Below, in pieces: positions 10,457 to 19,507 of a DNA stretch of 64,000 nt. The position numbers were made by a program, and so were the translations under genes. The notes below the pieces were generated by a model. It was not told where the DNA came from. It worked only from the letters and a program-made list of their open reading frames with translations, and searched no databases. Source of the stretch: Tetraselmis striata (taxonomy: Eukaryota > Chlorophyta > Chlorodendrophyceae > Chlorodendrales > Chlorodendraceae); assembly GCA_006384855.1 (NCBI GenBank), contig VCJN01001890.1, positions 1 to 64,000 on the forward strand. Direction: 5' to 3'. Each line of letters opens with the position of its first letter. Within the stretch, counting starts at the first letter, position 1.

Positions 10457-11425
10457 TTGTCAGGGCTCAGTATGCCTGACAACTCCGGTGACGCCCCTAG
10501 TGGCCTAGCCGAAGACCGCATCGCCGCGCTGGAGGCCGGTTTCGCGGGGCTTACGGAGTTTCTGGAAGCCCTACGAAGTGACCTTCAGCGGCCTAGTGGT
10601 TCTACTCCTACCGAGCCCCGCGCGCCCGCTAGTAGCGCTGCCGCGGCGAGCTCCCAGCACGACGCACCGGCTCGCGCAGAGCAGGTTTCCGTGCCCCAGC
10701 CCCAACGCGGTGGCCCTAGTGCCGCTGCCCCTTCCTTAGTCTGGGAGGAGTGGGCTCATTTAATTGGCCCCGGCTTTTCCGTCCAGCCCAGTCCCGGCCT
10801 CTCTCCGATTCCCCAACTGTACGACATCTCATCTGACGAGACGCACCGCCAGCTCATCGCGCGTCGGCACTGGGCCACTTTGGATCAGTACCGCTCTCTG
10901 TACTGCTTTGGCTTCTACGATGCGGTGGCCCACGCGGCTCTCTGCGAGGCGCTCGCGTCGATTAAGAGAGCGGCAAGCGCGGCGCAGCCCCCTGGTGAGG
11001 AGGACCTTCGCCTCCTTGAAGCGGGCGTGGCGGCCTACGACGCCTCAAATAAACACCGGCGCGACTTCCTGGCGTTTATCCGCCTCAACGCGTCGAACGA
11101 TGCGGATGCGCGGACCAAGACAGTCGCACAGGTGGTTCGCCGCAACCTCCTCAAGCCCGGTTTCGCGGACTATGGTTCGGAAGCAGTGGCGCAGCTCAGC
11201 GACGAGCTTTTGCGCCGCGAGGCCGAGTACAGCGTCACGGCGGCGGCAAAGGCAGCCGTACAACAGCGCTTCGGCGTGGGACCAGACCCCAACGAGGAGG
11301 AGGACAACGACGACGAGCCACCATCCAGAGCGCGACGGCGCCGGCCCTCCGGACGCCGCCCACGCCCAGACTTCCGCCCCACAGCCGACGACGCCGACAA
11401 GGGCAAGGGCAAGGGCAAGGCCTGA
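10457..11425 (+). CDS. Gag-like protein of DIRS copy 2
   Basis: The 322-residue open frame starts with ATG 88 bases after repeat A1. It is rich in Ala, Pro, Ser and Arg. A predicted helical stretch (residues 20-45) comes first, then a low-complexity Pro/Ala linker (45-95), an ordered alpha-helical middle (about 100-275) and a basic tail (RARRRRPSGRRPRP, then KGKGKGKA). No CCHC zinc knuckle is visible, which is usual for DIRS gag. I infer a nucleic-acid-binding capsid-like role. It ends at a TGA followed by C. The RT frame is open in +1 across its last 660 bases, so RT is likely expressed by +1 frameshifting or reinitiation. Confidence 0.75.
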   Translation: MSGLSMPDNSGDAPSGLAEDRIAALEAGFAGLTEFLEALRSDLQRPSGSTPTEPRAPASSAAAASSQHDAPARAEQVSVPQPQRGGPSAAAPSLVWEEWAHLIGPGFSVQPSPGLSPIPQLYDISSDETHRQLIARRHWATLDQYRSLYCFGFYDAVAHAALCEALASIKRAASAAQPPGEEDLRLLEAGVAAYDASNKHRRDFLAFIRLNASNDADARTKTVAQVVRRNLLKPGFADYGSEAVAQLSDELLRREAEYSVTAAAKAAVQQRFGVGPDPNEEEDNDDEPPSRARRRRPSGRRPRPDFRPTADDADKGKGKGKA

Positions 11426-13457
11426 CGGTGCGGCCCGCCGTTCCGCTTCGTTACCACGCCCCTCCACGTTTCTGCGCCATCGCGTGCGGCAGAACTGGCG
11501 GGAGTGGCGGCGAATCGGGGCGAGCGGGCGCGTGCTCCGGTGGGTTCGCGAGGGAGTGCCGCTACCTTTCTCTGGCGCGGCGCCCACGCCTTTCCACCGG
11601 GGCGTCTCTCTACAGGACGCTACGCCTCAGCAGTTCGAGTGGTGGGAGCGGGAGAGCCAGCGACTAGTAACAGTCGGCGCGCTAGAACGTGGCGTGCGCG
11701 AGCACTACGTGTCGCGAGTCTTCCTAGTACCAAAGCCGGGCTGCAACCAGTGGCGCCTTGTAATAGACCTGCGCCATCTAAACTCTTACTGCGCGGTCTA
11801 TTCCATGCGATTCGAAACACTGCGTCGCCTGCGGTACCTGGCGAAACGCGGCGACTGGGCGTTTTCCTTCGACCTGCAGGACGGCTACTACGCCCTGGGC
11901 TTGCGGGAGGACGTCCGCGACTTCTTTACAATCAACGTACGTGGCACCCTGTGGCGCTTCGCGGCCCTCCCCATGGGTTGGTCGCTAAGCCCTTACTACT
12001 TCTGCACTCTGATGGCGGTCATGGTGCGCTACCTGCGTCAACCAGACTTCGCGACCTACACCAGCTACGGCCGGCCCTTCCGTCGACGCTTGCGTCGCCG
12101 CAAGGCGCGCGGCGTTTGCCTCCTACCGTTCATCGACGACTTCCTGTTTCTGGCACCGTCGCGCCAGCTGGCTCTACGCCTACGGGCCGAGGTCGAGCGA
12201 CTCTGGGGGCGCCTGGGCCTGGCCAAGCACCCCACCAAGGCGCACCCCGAGCCCACCCAGCAGCTGCAGCACTTAGGCATGGACTTGGACCTGGTCACTA
12301 TGCAGTTCCGCGCCCCAGCGGCGAAACTGCGTCGGCTCTCCAACCTGGCCCGCGACCTCCTGTGCATCGCTGCGCGCCGCCGCCGCCACGCGCCGGCCAA
12401 ACTCCTTGCGTCTCTCGCCGGGCAGGGCCAGTTCCTCTACCTCGCGATGCCTCCGGCACGTTTCTACCTCCGCGAGGCGCACACCGTCCTGGGCCGATGC
12501 TCCTCTCCGAGCGGCAAGGTCGTTCTGACGCGTCAGCTCATTCGCGATTTGGAGTGGTGGCGCGATGTTCCCACGCGCCACAACGGCGCACCGATTCTGC
12601 GCCCGGTGGAGACAGCCTATCTGCACACGGACTCTAGCCAGTACGGCTGGGGTGCGGTACTGTGCGAAACTACGGAGGCACGCGGATATTGGTACGAGGA
12701 GGATCGTCGACGTCATATAACGTACAAGGAGCTCAAAGCGGTACGTCTCGCCATACAGTCATTTTTGCCACGGCTGATGGGGCGCCGCGTACTTTTGTAC
12801 GAGGACAATCAGGCGGTGGTGCATATCCTGTCCAATTTGACTACTCGGTCACCGGTGCTTATGGCGGAACTTCGCAAGCTATGGTATTTGCTGGATGTAC
12901 ACGATATTCGTTTACGAGTACGGTACATTCGGTCTGCGGCGAACGCATGGGCGGACAAGCTTTCGCGAGAGAAGGACTTTTCCGATTGGATGATCAATCC
13001 TCGTATATTCCGGTACGTCGATCGCATCTGGGGACCTCATACGGTCGACCGATTCGCAACTATGGAGAACGCCTTGTTACCTCGGTACAACTCCCGGTGG
13101 ACGGTCCCAGGTACCGAGGCGGTGGACTCCTTGGCCCAGTCGGACGCCACGTGGCGCGCCGAAGTGAACTGGTGCAATCCCCCCTGGCAGCTGCTGGACG
13201 ATCTGGTGCTAAAGCTGCAGCAATCGGGGGCCGCGGCGACCGTGGTCGCCCCGGCCTGGCACGGCCGCCCTTGGCTCCAGCAGCTACACGAGATGGCTAC
13301 AGAGGTACTGCACTACCCTCCTTCCCGCGATCTGTTCTTTCCCGGGCTGCTCGGGCGCCGCGCGGGCGTCGGGCCGCCGCCCTGGAGCGTGATGCTCTTC
13401 CGCCTTCCCTTCCGTCCTTCTTCTACCGGTCGCGACGCGCCGGTTACGGGGCGTTAA
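10764..13457 (+). CDS. Reverse transcriptase - RNase H - methyltransferase-like polyprotein (DIRS copy 2)
   Basis: The frame is open from 10764, but the first 220 codons overlap gag in a shadow frame; protein similarity starts near 11455. RT motifs: LVIDLRHLNSYC (about 11757), FDLQDGYYALGL (about 11869), ALPMGWSLSPYYF (about 11964) and the catalytic FIDDF (12129-12143, a variant of YxDD). RNase H: LHTDSS, KELKAV, LYEDNQAVV and AWADKLS carry the acidic residues (about 12620-12965). A DIRS-type N6-adenine-methyltransferase-like domain follows, starting near WGPHTVDRFA and including NPPW (13176-13187) and VAPAW. RT and RNase H make cDNA; the role of the methyltransferase-like domain in this class is unknown. 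No in-frame ATG sits at the domain start, which supports frameshift expression from gag. Confidence 0.85.
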   Translation: MAPAFPSSPVPASLRFPNCTTSHLTRRTASSSRVGTGPLWISTALCTALASTMRWPTRLSARRSRRLRERQARRSPLVRRTFASLKRAWRPTTPQINTGATSWRLSASTRRTMRMRGPRQSHRWFAATSSSPVSRTMVRKQWRSSATSFCAARPSTASRRRQRQPYNSASAWDQTPTRRRTTTTSHHPERDGAGPPDAAHAQTSAPQPTTPTRARARARPDGAARRSASLPRPSTFLRHRVRQNWREWRRIGASGRVLRWVREGVPLPFSGAAPTPFHRGVSLQDATPQQFEWWERESQRLVTVGALERGVREHYVSRVFLVPKPGCNQWRLVIDLRHLNSYCAVYSMRFETLRRLRYLAKRGDWAFSFDLQDGYYALGLREDVRDFFTINVRGTLWRFAALPMGWSLSPYYFCTLMAVMVRYLRQPDFATYTSYGRPFRRRLRRRKARGVCLLPFIDDFLFLAPSRQLALRLRAEVERLWGRLGLAKHPTKAHPEPTQQLQHLGMDLDLVTMQFRAPAAKLRRLSNLARDLLCIAARRRRHAPAKLLASLAGQGQFLYLAMPPARFYLREAHTVLGRCSSPSGKVVLTRQLIRDLEWWRDVPTRHNGAPILRPVETAYLHTDSSQYGWGAVLCETTEARGYWYEEDRRRHITYKELKAVRLAIQSFLPRLMGRRVLLYEDNQAVVHILSNLTTRSPVLMAELRKLWYLLDVHDIRLRVRYIRSAANAWADKLSREKDFSDWMINPRIFRYVDRIWGPHTVDRFATMENALLPRYNSRWTVPGTEAVDSLAQSDATWRAEVNWCNPPWQLLDDLVLKLQQSGAAATVVAPAWHGRPWLQQLHEMATEVLHYPPSRDLFFPGLLGRRAGVGPPPWSVMLFRLPFRPSSTGRDAPVTGR

Positions 13458-13591
13458 GTGCTGCGGCTGCTACCTTGGACGTTTCCGCGGACGCTTTTCA
13501 GATCTCCCGTACAGATGCTCACAGCAGACAACACCCGGCTGTGCGGTACGGGTTGAAATCGAACGTACCGTCTGCACCATGGGCAGCGATT

Positions 13592-14624
13592 ATGCGACCT
13601 GGGCTACTGCGGCTACTCGGCGACGACGAGGTTGGGCGCCGTGCCGCGGATTTCTTGATGTCTTCGCGCGCGGAACGTACCGTGCAGTCTTACGGATCTG
13701 AATTCAACCTATTCTGCGAGTTCTGCGCGCAAAATGGGAGACTGCCGGACACGGCGGATCCGCCGCTCATCGTTCGGTACATCTCTTGGGTTGCGGCACG
13801 TGGCCGCAACAAGGCTGGTGCCTTTGGACCCTACCTTTCAGCGATCAACGCCTTTTTCACCGATAATTTCAAGGAGCCGCCGGCGCTTGGGCCTTTCGTC
13901 AACCAGGCGATGCGCGGTTGGGAGCTGGCTCAGCAGGTGCTGGACGCCCCGGACTACCGGGTGCCTCTGCCTGCGGACGTCGCCCTCGCCTGTGTTCGGC
14001 GTGCGCTGCGGCTGGTTTCTCACAGGTCCATCGCGTGCGACCTGCCCACATTCCGTGCCCTTCTCGTTACCGCGGTCAATTTCCTTTTTTTGTCACCGCG
14101 CGGGTACCAGTACGGGGTGCGGCGTGCGCGATTTGGCGGTTGATTCCCGCAGCATTACGCTGTACCGTCGAGTACTTAAGGGCAAGCCTTCCGGGGCGCC
14201 TCGTCCGGTGCTGCAAATTTCCCGCGAGGCGCACCCCGAAATCGCGGAGCTTTTGGAGTTCTTCGTCAGCTGCCGCGATCACGTGCTGCCCGGTGCTACT
14301 CGGTTTTGGCAGCTCCCTGATGATGATCCCGGCACGTGGACCGCTGCTACTGTCTCCGAATGGGTAACTGCCGCTGCCTTGGCAGTTGACGCTACCCCGC
14401 CTGCTGGTTTCTGCTGGTCGTCGCACAGCCTTCGCAGTGGCGGGGCGTCCGCGGCCTCGGCCACGGGCGTCCCTATGCCTACGATTCGCTGGCTTGGCGG
14501 CTGGAAAGTGGGCAGCGGCGTGGTCCTCAATTACATCGTGCCAGGCATCCTGGACTCCGCTGGGGCCCGCTACTTCTTCGGCTCCCTGGCACCGCAGCGT
14601 TCCGCTGCTAATCTTTCACAGTGA
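13592..14624 (+). CDS. Tyrosine recombinase of DIRS copy 2 (one frame change)
   Basis: The most plausible ATG is 13592, 135 bases after the RT stop. The core-binding half (LLRLLGDDEVGRRAADFLMS, YGSEFNLFCEFCA) stays in one frame to about 14115, with the first catalytic Arg in SPRGYQ. The catalytic half is in the +1 frame (RDLAVDSRSITLYRR, then H-x-x-R in SSHSLRSGG at about 14423, GGWKVG, and the likely nucleophile Tyr in NYIVPG at about 14533). The net shift equals one extra or two missing bases near 14110-14130. All catalytic residues are present, so the element may have been active until very recently, or the shift is an assembly error or is programmed. Confidence 0.75.
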
Positions 14625-14661
14625 CTGGTTTTCACCGGTAACTGTGGCCTTCCGGTTTTGC

Positions 14662-14689
14662 CTGGCAACGTGACTCGCACTCTGTCTAA
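14662..14689 (+). repeat. Split direct repeat B1
   Basis: The 28 bases starting CTGGCAACGTGACTCGCACT are identical to 15001-15028. They lie directly after the recombinase ORF and abut A2. Confidence 0.9.
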
Positions 14690-14940
14690 TCGTTGTTAAG
14701 TACTTAACTGAGTTTAGTCAGACGACGGACCGAGTTGTGCGGTCGAACGACTACCACCTGGAAAATATAGCACAGTAGCCAGTCAACGGCTCTGTCTAGA
14801 ATCTTCCAGGATGGGACAGTGAGCAGCGGACTCGCGACCGCACCAGCTCCCGACCTGTTTCCCTGCCTGCCTGCAGCTACTACTTAGCCAACTGTCTAGA
14901 CCATAGCGCTCATCCCTTTTGCTGTTGCGCTTCACGCACC
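14690..14940 (+). repeat. Split direct repeat A2
   Basis: The second copy of the 251-bp A repeat, abutting B1 without spacing. In a circular cDNA the outer A1 and B2 ends would join to recreate the B-A junction present here. Confidence 0.9.
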
Positions 14941-15000
14941 CACCCGTCCCACCCATCTTGTTTGGTGTGGCGAGGGGCTTGTAAGACAAGACACTCGCTT

Positions 15001-15028
15001 CTGGCAACGTGACTCGCACTCTGTCTAA
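15001..15028 (+). repeat. Split direct repeat B2 (element end)
   Basis: Exact copy of B1, 60 bp after A2. I take it as the right end of the element because no further sequence is shared. An AATAAA at 15053 lies just outside. Confidence 0.85.
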
Positions 15029-15287
15029 CCCCGCTTTCATTCGCTGTGCCTTAATAAAAGTGAACTCTTTCTGTGTAATTCTGCCTTTGCACCCTCTTCG
15101 GCAAGATTAGACGCGTGACCGTTTGAACTGCTGATGACGATGGTGACTACCTGGGACCTGTACGCGCGTCATATATGACGTCATTGTGCGCACTGAATCG
15201 CCGCGTGCCCGTCTCAACCGACAACCGCGCCGGCCCGCGCCGGGCGATCGGGCGGGTGGGCAGATGACGAGCAGTGCGTTCTTCATC

Positions 15288-15294
15288 TATATAA
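15288..15294 (+). promoter_or_regulatory. TATA box of the secreted-protein gene
   Basis: TATATAA lies 141 bp upstream of the ATG at 15435, in a region without other coding signals. The spacing fits a transcript with a leader of about 110 bases. Confidence 0.5.
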
Positions 15295-15434
15295 TCTTCA
15301 TATCGACGAGTCGAAGATGCGTCAGTGTCACACACCTAACCTCCATCTCACTATTCTCGGATAAACCTGCCTCGGCCTTTCACGCGTCACCGGGCTCGAC
15401 CTTTCTCTCGAGCTCGCCTTTCCGACGTGTCGAG

Positions 15435-16079
15435 ATGGCCCGTGCTGCTCAGCACCGCTCTCTAGTGGTTCTCCTCGTTCTGTTGGCCACGGTCGTTATT
15501 GCTGAATCGTCGCTGGCGTCCTCCGCCCGCCGGTTGCTTCAGTCCTGTCGCAACACCCCGCGGTGTGGGTACTGGTGCGGCCCTTTCGGGCAGTGCGACC
15601 AGCCGTACCCTGGCAACGGCTACCCGGGCAACGGCGGGGGCTACCCAGGCAACGGCGGTGGCTTCCCTGGACACGGCGGCGCCCCCCCCGGCAGCGGTGG
15701 CGGTCAGCAGCAGTGCGTCGGCGGCTTGGAGTTCGGCCTGGAGAACTGCCTCTGCGATGGCGCCAGGGTCGGTATTCCTGCCGGCGAAGCCGCGTGTGGC
15801 CTCGTGATCTCGGAGTGCGTTGACTTCGCGGCCTTCGCCGCCCAGCAAGACAAAACACTGAACGCCATTCAGGAAGTATGCGACACCTTCGCCAAGGTCG
15901 GGTGCGCGAGCGCTGCCGATCAAGCCCTTGTCAGAAATCCTACGTGCGGCGACGCCGTGACCTTCGGCACAGCCAGGTGCCCCAGGGATCGCAACGGAAA
16001 CAGCAGGGCCAAGTTCATTTTTGAAGAGAATGTAGCGAGAATGTGCAGCCCTCTTTGTCCCAACTGCGTTCGGGGCTGA
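15435..16079 (+). CDS. Secreted Gly/Cys-rich protein with signal peptide and RRLLQ motif
   Basis: Single-exon frame of 214 residues from the ATG at 15435 (the frame is open upstream, but this ATG begins a good signal peptide). Residues 9-23 are hydrophobic (LVVLLVLLATVVIAE) and are followed by SSARRLLQ, a motif seen after signal peptides of many green-algal wall and extracellular proteins. Next come a Cys-rich patch (CRNTPRCGYWCGPFGQC), a flexible Tyr/Pro/Gly-Asn repeat of the type YPGNGGG (about residues 56-85) and a Cys-containing C-terminal domain of about 120 residues with nine cysteines. I know no named domain for the last part. Export to the cell surface or matrix is likely; function unknown. 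It lies 400 bp downstream of the retrotransposon end. Confidence 0.75.
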   Translation: MARAAQHRSLVVLLVLLATVVIAESSLASSARRLLQSCRNTPRCGYWCGPFGQCDQPYPGNGYPGNGGGYPGNGGGFPGHGGAPPGSGGGQQQCVGGLEFGLENCLCDGARVGIPAGEAACGLVISECVDFAAFAAQQDKTLNAIQEVCDTFAKVGCASAADQALVRNPTCGDAVTFGTARCPRDRNGNSRAKFIFEENVARMCSPLCPNCVRG

Positions 16080-16169
16080 GAATAGTTGTCTGGTGAAGCC
16101 AAGCTTGACTGCTTAAATGCCGCCTAGCTTCTTTGCCTACAAAAGAGCACATCTGTTCCTTCTTGGCCA

Positions 16170-16174
16170 TGTAA
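16170..16174 (+). terminator. TGTAA polyadenylation signal
   Basis: TGTAA, the common poly(A) signal of green algae, lies 91 bases after the stop codon of the secreted-protein gene. Confidence 0.4.
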
Positions 16175-17015
16175 ACAACTCACATTAACAATCACCTGCT
16201 GCGGTCTCTACCCTGCTCTGCCTGTTTGAGCATCACTGCCATCGCAAATAGCAATGAGTTTCAAATGCACAATATTGAACAAGTGTGCTTTGATAGCAAT
16301 ACCAGTATGCATCTTTTGCTGTCTTTTTGAAAAAATATTCACTGGCCTGCCCCAGTCTCCAATTCTGCAGTAATTTAAAGACAGGCTCGTTTGACAAAGA
16401 GTGAATGTGGACCAGATGATTTGATGTCAACACATTGGGGGCTTACGAGATAATCACCGCGCTTCCTCCTATCATTGCCTTTTATCCTTCAACATCCAAC
16501 CTCCCAGGCCACATGCTACATGCACATGTAAAAACATACATGTATGCATAAATTGGTGCCTATGAGGCCATGAAAACTCGGTGAATAAAAACCTGCCCTG
16601 CCTGGTAGGGGTCGATTTTGCAGACGGAACTACAGCAAGACTATTGCGGATTGTTATGGGTCTCTAGCAAGCCCAATCTGAAGCTTAAGGCATCATACAC
16701 ACCTGAGTCGGCACGCGTTTTTTCAATACTCAGACGTTCTTCTCGCGAGTCCGCACCCGCATATATTATGTTCTTATATATTCCAGTACCAGTCAGACAG
16801 TCCGTCATTACACACGTCCTATCACGTCCTACCCGGGATTCATCATGCATAATGGGCCATGAGAACATACAGTCTCGGTGAAGTTTTGGCAGAACACTGT
16901 GTTCGATATGATGGTGCTATGTACAGTACATGATAACATCAATACTATGAAATCAAGTAGCGCTATCAGCTCGCCGGGCGCGTCTCTTCTACCGCAATCT
17001 TCCTCGTTTTGTCGG
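16175..17015. other. No recognised gene
   Basis: About 840 bp of lower GC than the flanking genes. Only short open frames are present and none resembles a protein. An AATAAA at 16571 may be a poly(A) signal. Confidence 0.4.
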
Positions 17016-17659
17016 TTAGCTTATTATGCATGATTGCACCATCCCGAGCGGCCACACCGTAGGGTCTGTCACTATTGATTTCCAGCTGTCCTGAATGCTA
17101 AACCTCTCCAGGACTTCACGGATTGCCTGGTGATAGGTAACATTGGGGCTGCCTGTGGGTTGCCTATGAATAATCGATGAAGACAGCGTGCGCATAAGAA
17201 GGCATACATACTCCGTCTGGGTCACATGTTGCGCCAAGCCAGCCAAGCTGCCGGCGGGCAATGTGATGGTCAATTGAGTGGACGCGGAGGTCCCTGCGCA
17301 GTTTCATAATTTCTAGTTAGAGATGTGGCACCTCCAGATGTCATGTCGCGTGACTTGCCGGCTTGCCATGAGTTCATGACTCAAAGTACTCACACCAACC
17401 TACGTATAGTGCATGGGAAAAGCCGGAACCGGGATGATTTAGAGGGACTAACAAACTAACAATGCACGCACCAGTGCAAGTGGTGTGTACCACCCGTTTG
17501 GCACGAGAAGGGATACGGCCAGATACAAACAAACACCTGCGTTGCGGACATGCACTTCCAGGCTCCACAGTGCGAAGTACTGGAGTAGCATATGTGTGAG
17601 TAGCCTGACAAGGTCAGCACGAGGAAAGGGTTGGCCGCCAGTCATCTGCAGCATGTCCT
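17016..17659 (-). CDS. 3' exons of an unidentified spliced gene
   Basis: Two minus-strand exons join in phase. Exon 17659-17537 is preceded by a pyrimidine-rich TCTGTAG acceptor and encodes DMLQMTGGQPFPRADLV and LLTHMLLQYFALWSLEV. It ends in phase 1 at a GTGTTT donor. The last exon is 17293-17016, after GCGCAG; it encodes TSASTQLTITLPAGSLAGLA and WKSIVTDPTVWPL and stops with TAA. The joint gives NAGTSAS without a break. The encoded 130 residues look like ordered, amphipathic protein, but I recognise no family. The exon immediately upstream could not be placed; candidate coding lies within 17700-18830 on the same strand. Confidence 0.5.
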
Positions 17660-19507
17660 CTACAGAGCGGAAAACGCAGGGGGTGTACTCACCATTTCAT
17701 TTTCTTTTGGTGCCTTGGTGGTAGCGGCAGCCGGAAGGTAGCCTGCCATGCCGTCATCACAATTCGTGGACAGATAAAATAATGACAATACAATAACAAA
17801 TGTTTTCTGCAAACTGTAGGGTGCATAGTACGTGGATGGATGGCATCTTGCTGCAAAATTGTGGGACTTTCGGCCTGTCGCCACCACCCCCCGTCGATAT
17901 ATGAAATTCCGCGGACACTTCTTTCCTAATGATGTGGGACCTCAACGGAAAACTCAATTTCGGCACAGTTTGAAGAAGATTGCCGTTAATTTGGAAATTG
18001 CAGAATATATGTATTGACACACAGTTTTGCGCGAGTCATTGTTGCTGTCGGTATATAGTTGCCCGCCAGTAGCGCTATCGACCCCGCGTATCCGTCCCCA
18101 GAATTACAGGCGTTTGGAAAACCCCTGCAGTCCTACAATGAATCCGCAGCGCACACTCACGAGCGCCGCGACGGATGGTAACGACTTCTTATGCACACGG
18201 CCGCTGTCCCCTATTTTGTGCATTCGGGGATTTAATAGACGCCACTAGGCAATTCTCACTGGTACTGGTACCAGTCGCTACCTGGCTGGTAAGGAGCATT
18301 ATTGAGGTTTGGCCATGTTAAGGACGGAACTGCCCCTCTCTAAAAGAGGTTCAGCGTGATGCCCTGTTGACGAACACCGGTCGAAGCAGGTGATCAACTG
18401 GTCCACTGAAGTGGAAGTGAGCCCATCTGGCTTATAGGCAAATTGGCCTGATGATAATATATTCGTAATAGTGCAGTATAAATTACGGCTACTGCAGAAA
18501 TGATGGAATGTACTGGTACTATCAAGTGACATATACTGGACCGGCAGAGCAAGGCAGGTGTGAGGCATGTGAAGACATGCCTCATATAACACTTCATCAA
18601 ACACACCCAGATTTCTGACAGGTGTCCGACTGAACCTGAATAGCCTTTTAGATATTGGAACCAGATCAAGAAGCATGAGAAATGGACAGATGAGCAGATG
18701 GAGCATGCCCCTAGCAAGGGCATCCTGCAGATGAGAATATAATGGGACATTTCTCATCATTTGTAATAACAATATTCTGATCCCACAGACTCTGTCCCAA
18801 CAGCAAGCTAGGAATTCTCCGAACATCTATATGCCCCTCGGGGAATAGGGCTTGGAAAGGTTATCTGCAGTGCTATCTACTGCGTGTCGTACGGCCTGAT
18901 TTGACCACCGGACGGTTATATTCCAGCCGGTCACAGGTGGGTGGGTCGTGCATCGCCAAAAAATCGGTTCGCAGCATTTGGCCACACTTGTATACCGCCG
19001 TCCGCCTCCACAGCAGCACATCGGCGCTCCCGACCTGTCCGACGTATATAGTAATAAATAAATACAAAAAAACATTATTACGCAATAACTTCTTTGGGTA
19101 CGACTGTACGAGGTACGAGTACCTGTACATGTAGCGTGTTGTGTATAATAATAGTGGTATATAGCAGGCGGGCCGTTCATTTACATATTTACATACAGCG
19201 ACCCGCACGCATGTGGTAGTAAGGATTAATAGCTATAGTGTCGAACGCCGTGGATGCCAGCCAGCCGGCAAGCACGCCGAGCGCCTGTGCGCCGCCGAGC
19301 CTCCGGCACGGCATCACCAGTAGCCGGCGGAACCGCCGCCGAGCCTCACCAATCCGCCGCCCGTCTCCGCCAGCTCCTACGCCTTTCCACTCCGAGATAG
19401 TCCGACTTACCATTTTTATCACTAGTCAGCCTCAGGCTACGGCTTTCTTCGTTACTGTGCCGAACGGTCAGTACTCGGCTTGTACTTCACCCCGTCTCGG
19501 CTGCACG
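17660..19507. other. Unresolved region, possible upstream exons of the minus-strand gene
   Basis: Minus-strand open frames at 18826-18299 (with HLLICPFLMLLDLVPISK) and 17887-17660 may include exons of the gene ending at 17016, but I found no set of splice sites that joins them convincingly. An AT-rich stretch at 19020-19200 contains several TATA-like words. The last 250 bp before 19508 would hold the promoter and leader of der. Confidence 0.3.

Larger units (their letters stand above)
10119..15028 (+). mobile_element. PAT-type DIRS retrotransposon with split direct repeats, copy 2
   Basis: Coding order is gag-like ORF, RT - RNase H - methyltransferase-like ORF, then tyrosine recombinase. The termini have the split-direct-repeat layout A1 - ORFs - B1 - A2 - B2: A1 10119-10369 and A2 14690-14940 (251 bp each), B1 14662-14689 and B2 15001-15028 (28 bp each). 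The two A repeats appear to differ at one base (about 10226 versus 14796), so the insertion is recent. This layout is known for PAT-like and Ngaro-like elements, which replicate through a circular intermediate and need no integrase. The only visible lesion is a frame change in the recombinase near 14115. Confidence 0.9.

Noticed and set aside
18299-18826. 175-codon minus-strand frame as a stand-alone gene
   Set aside because: No convincing start, splice sites or domain; listed only as a possible upstream exon region.
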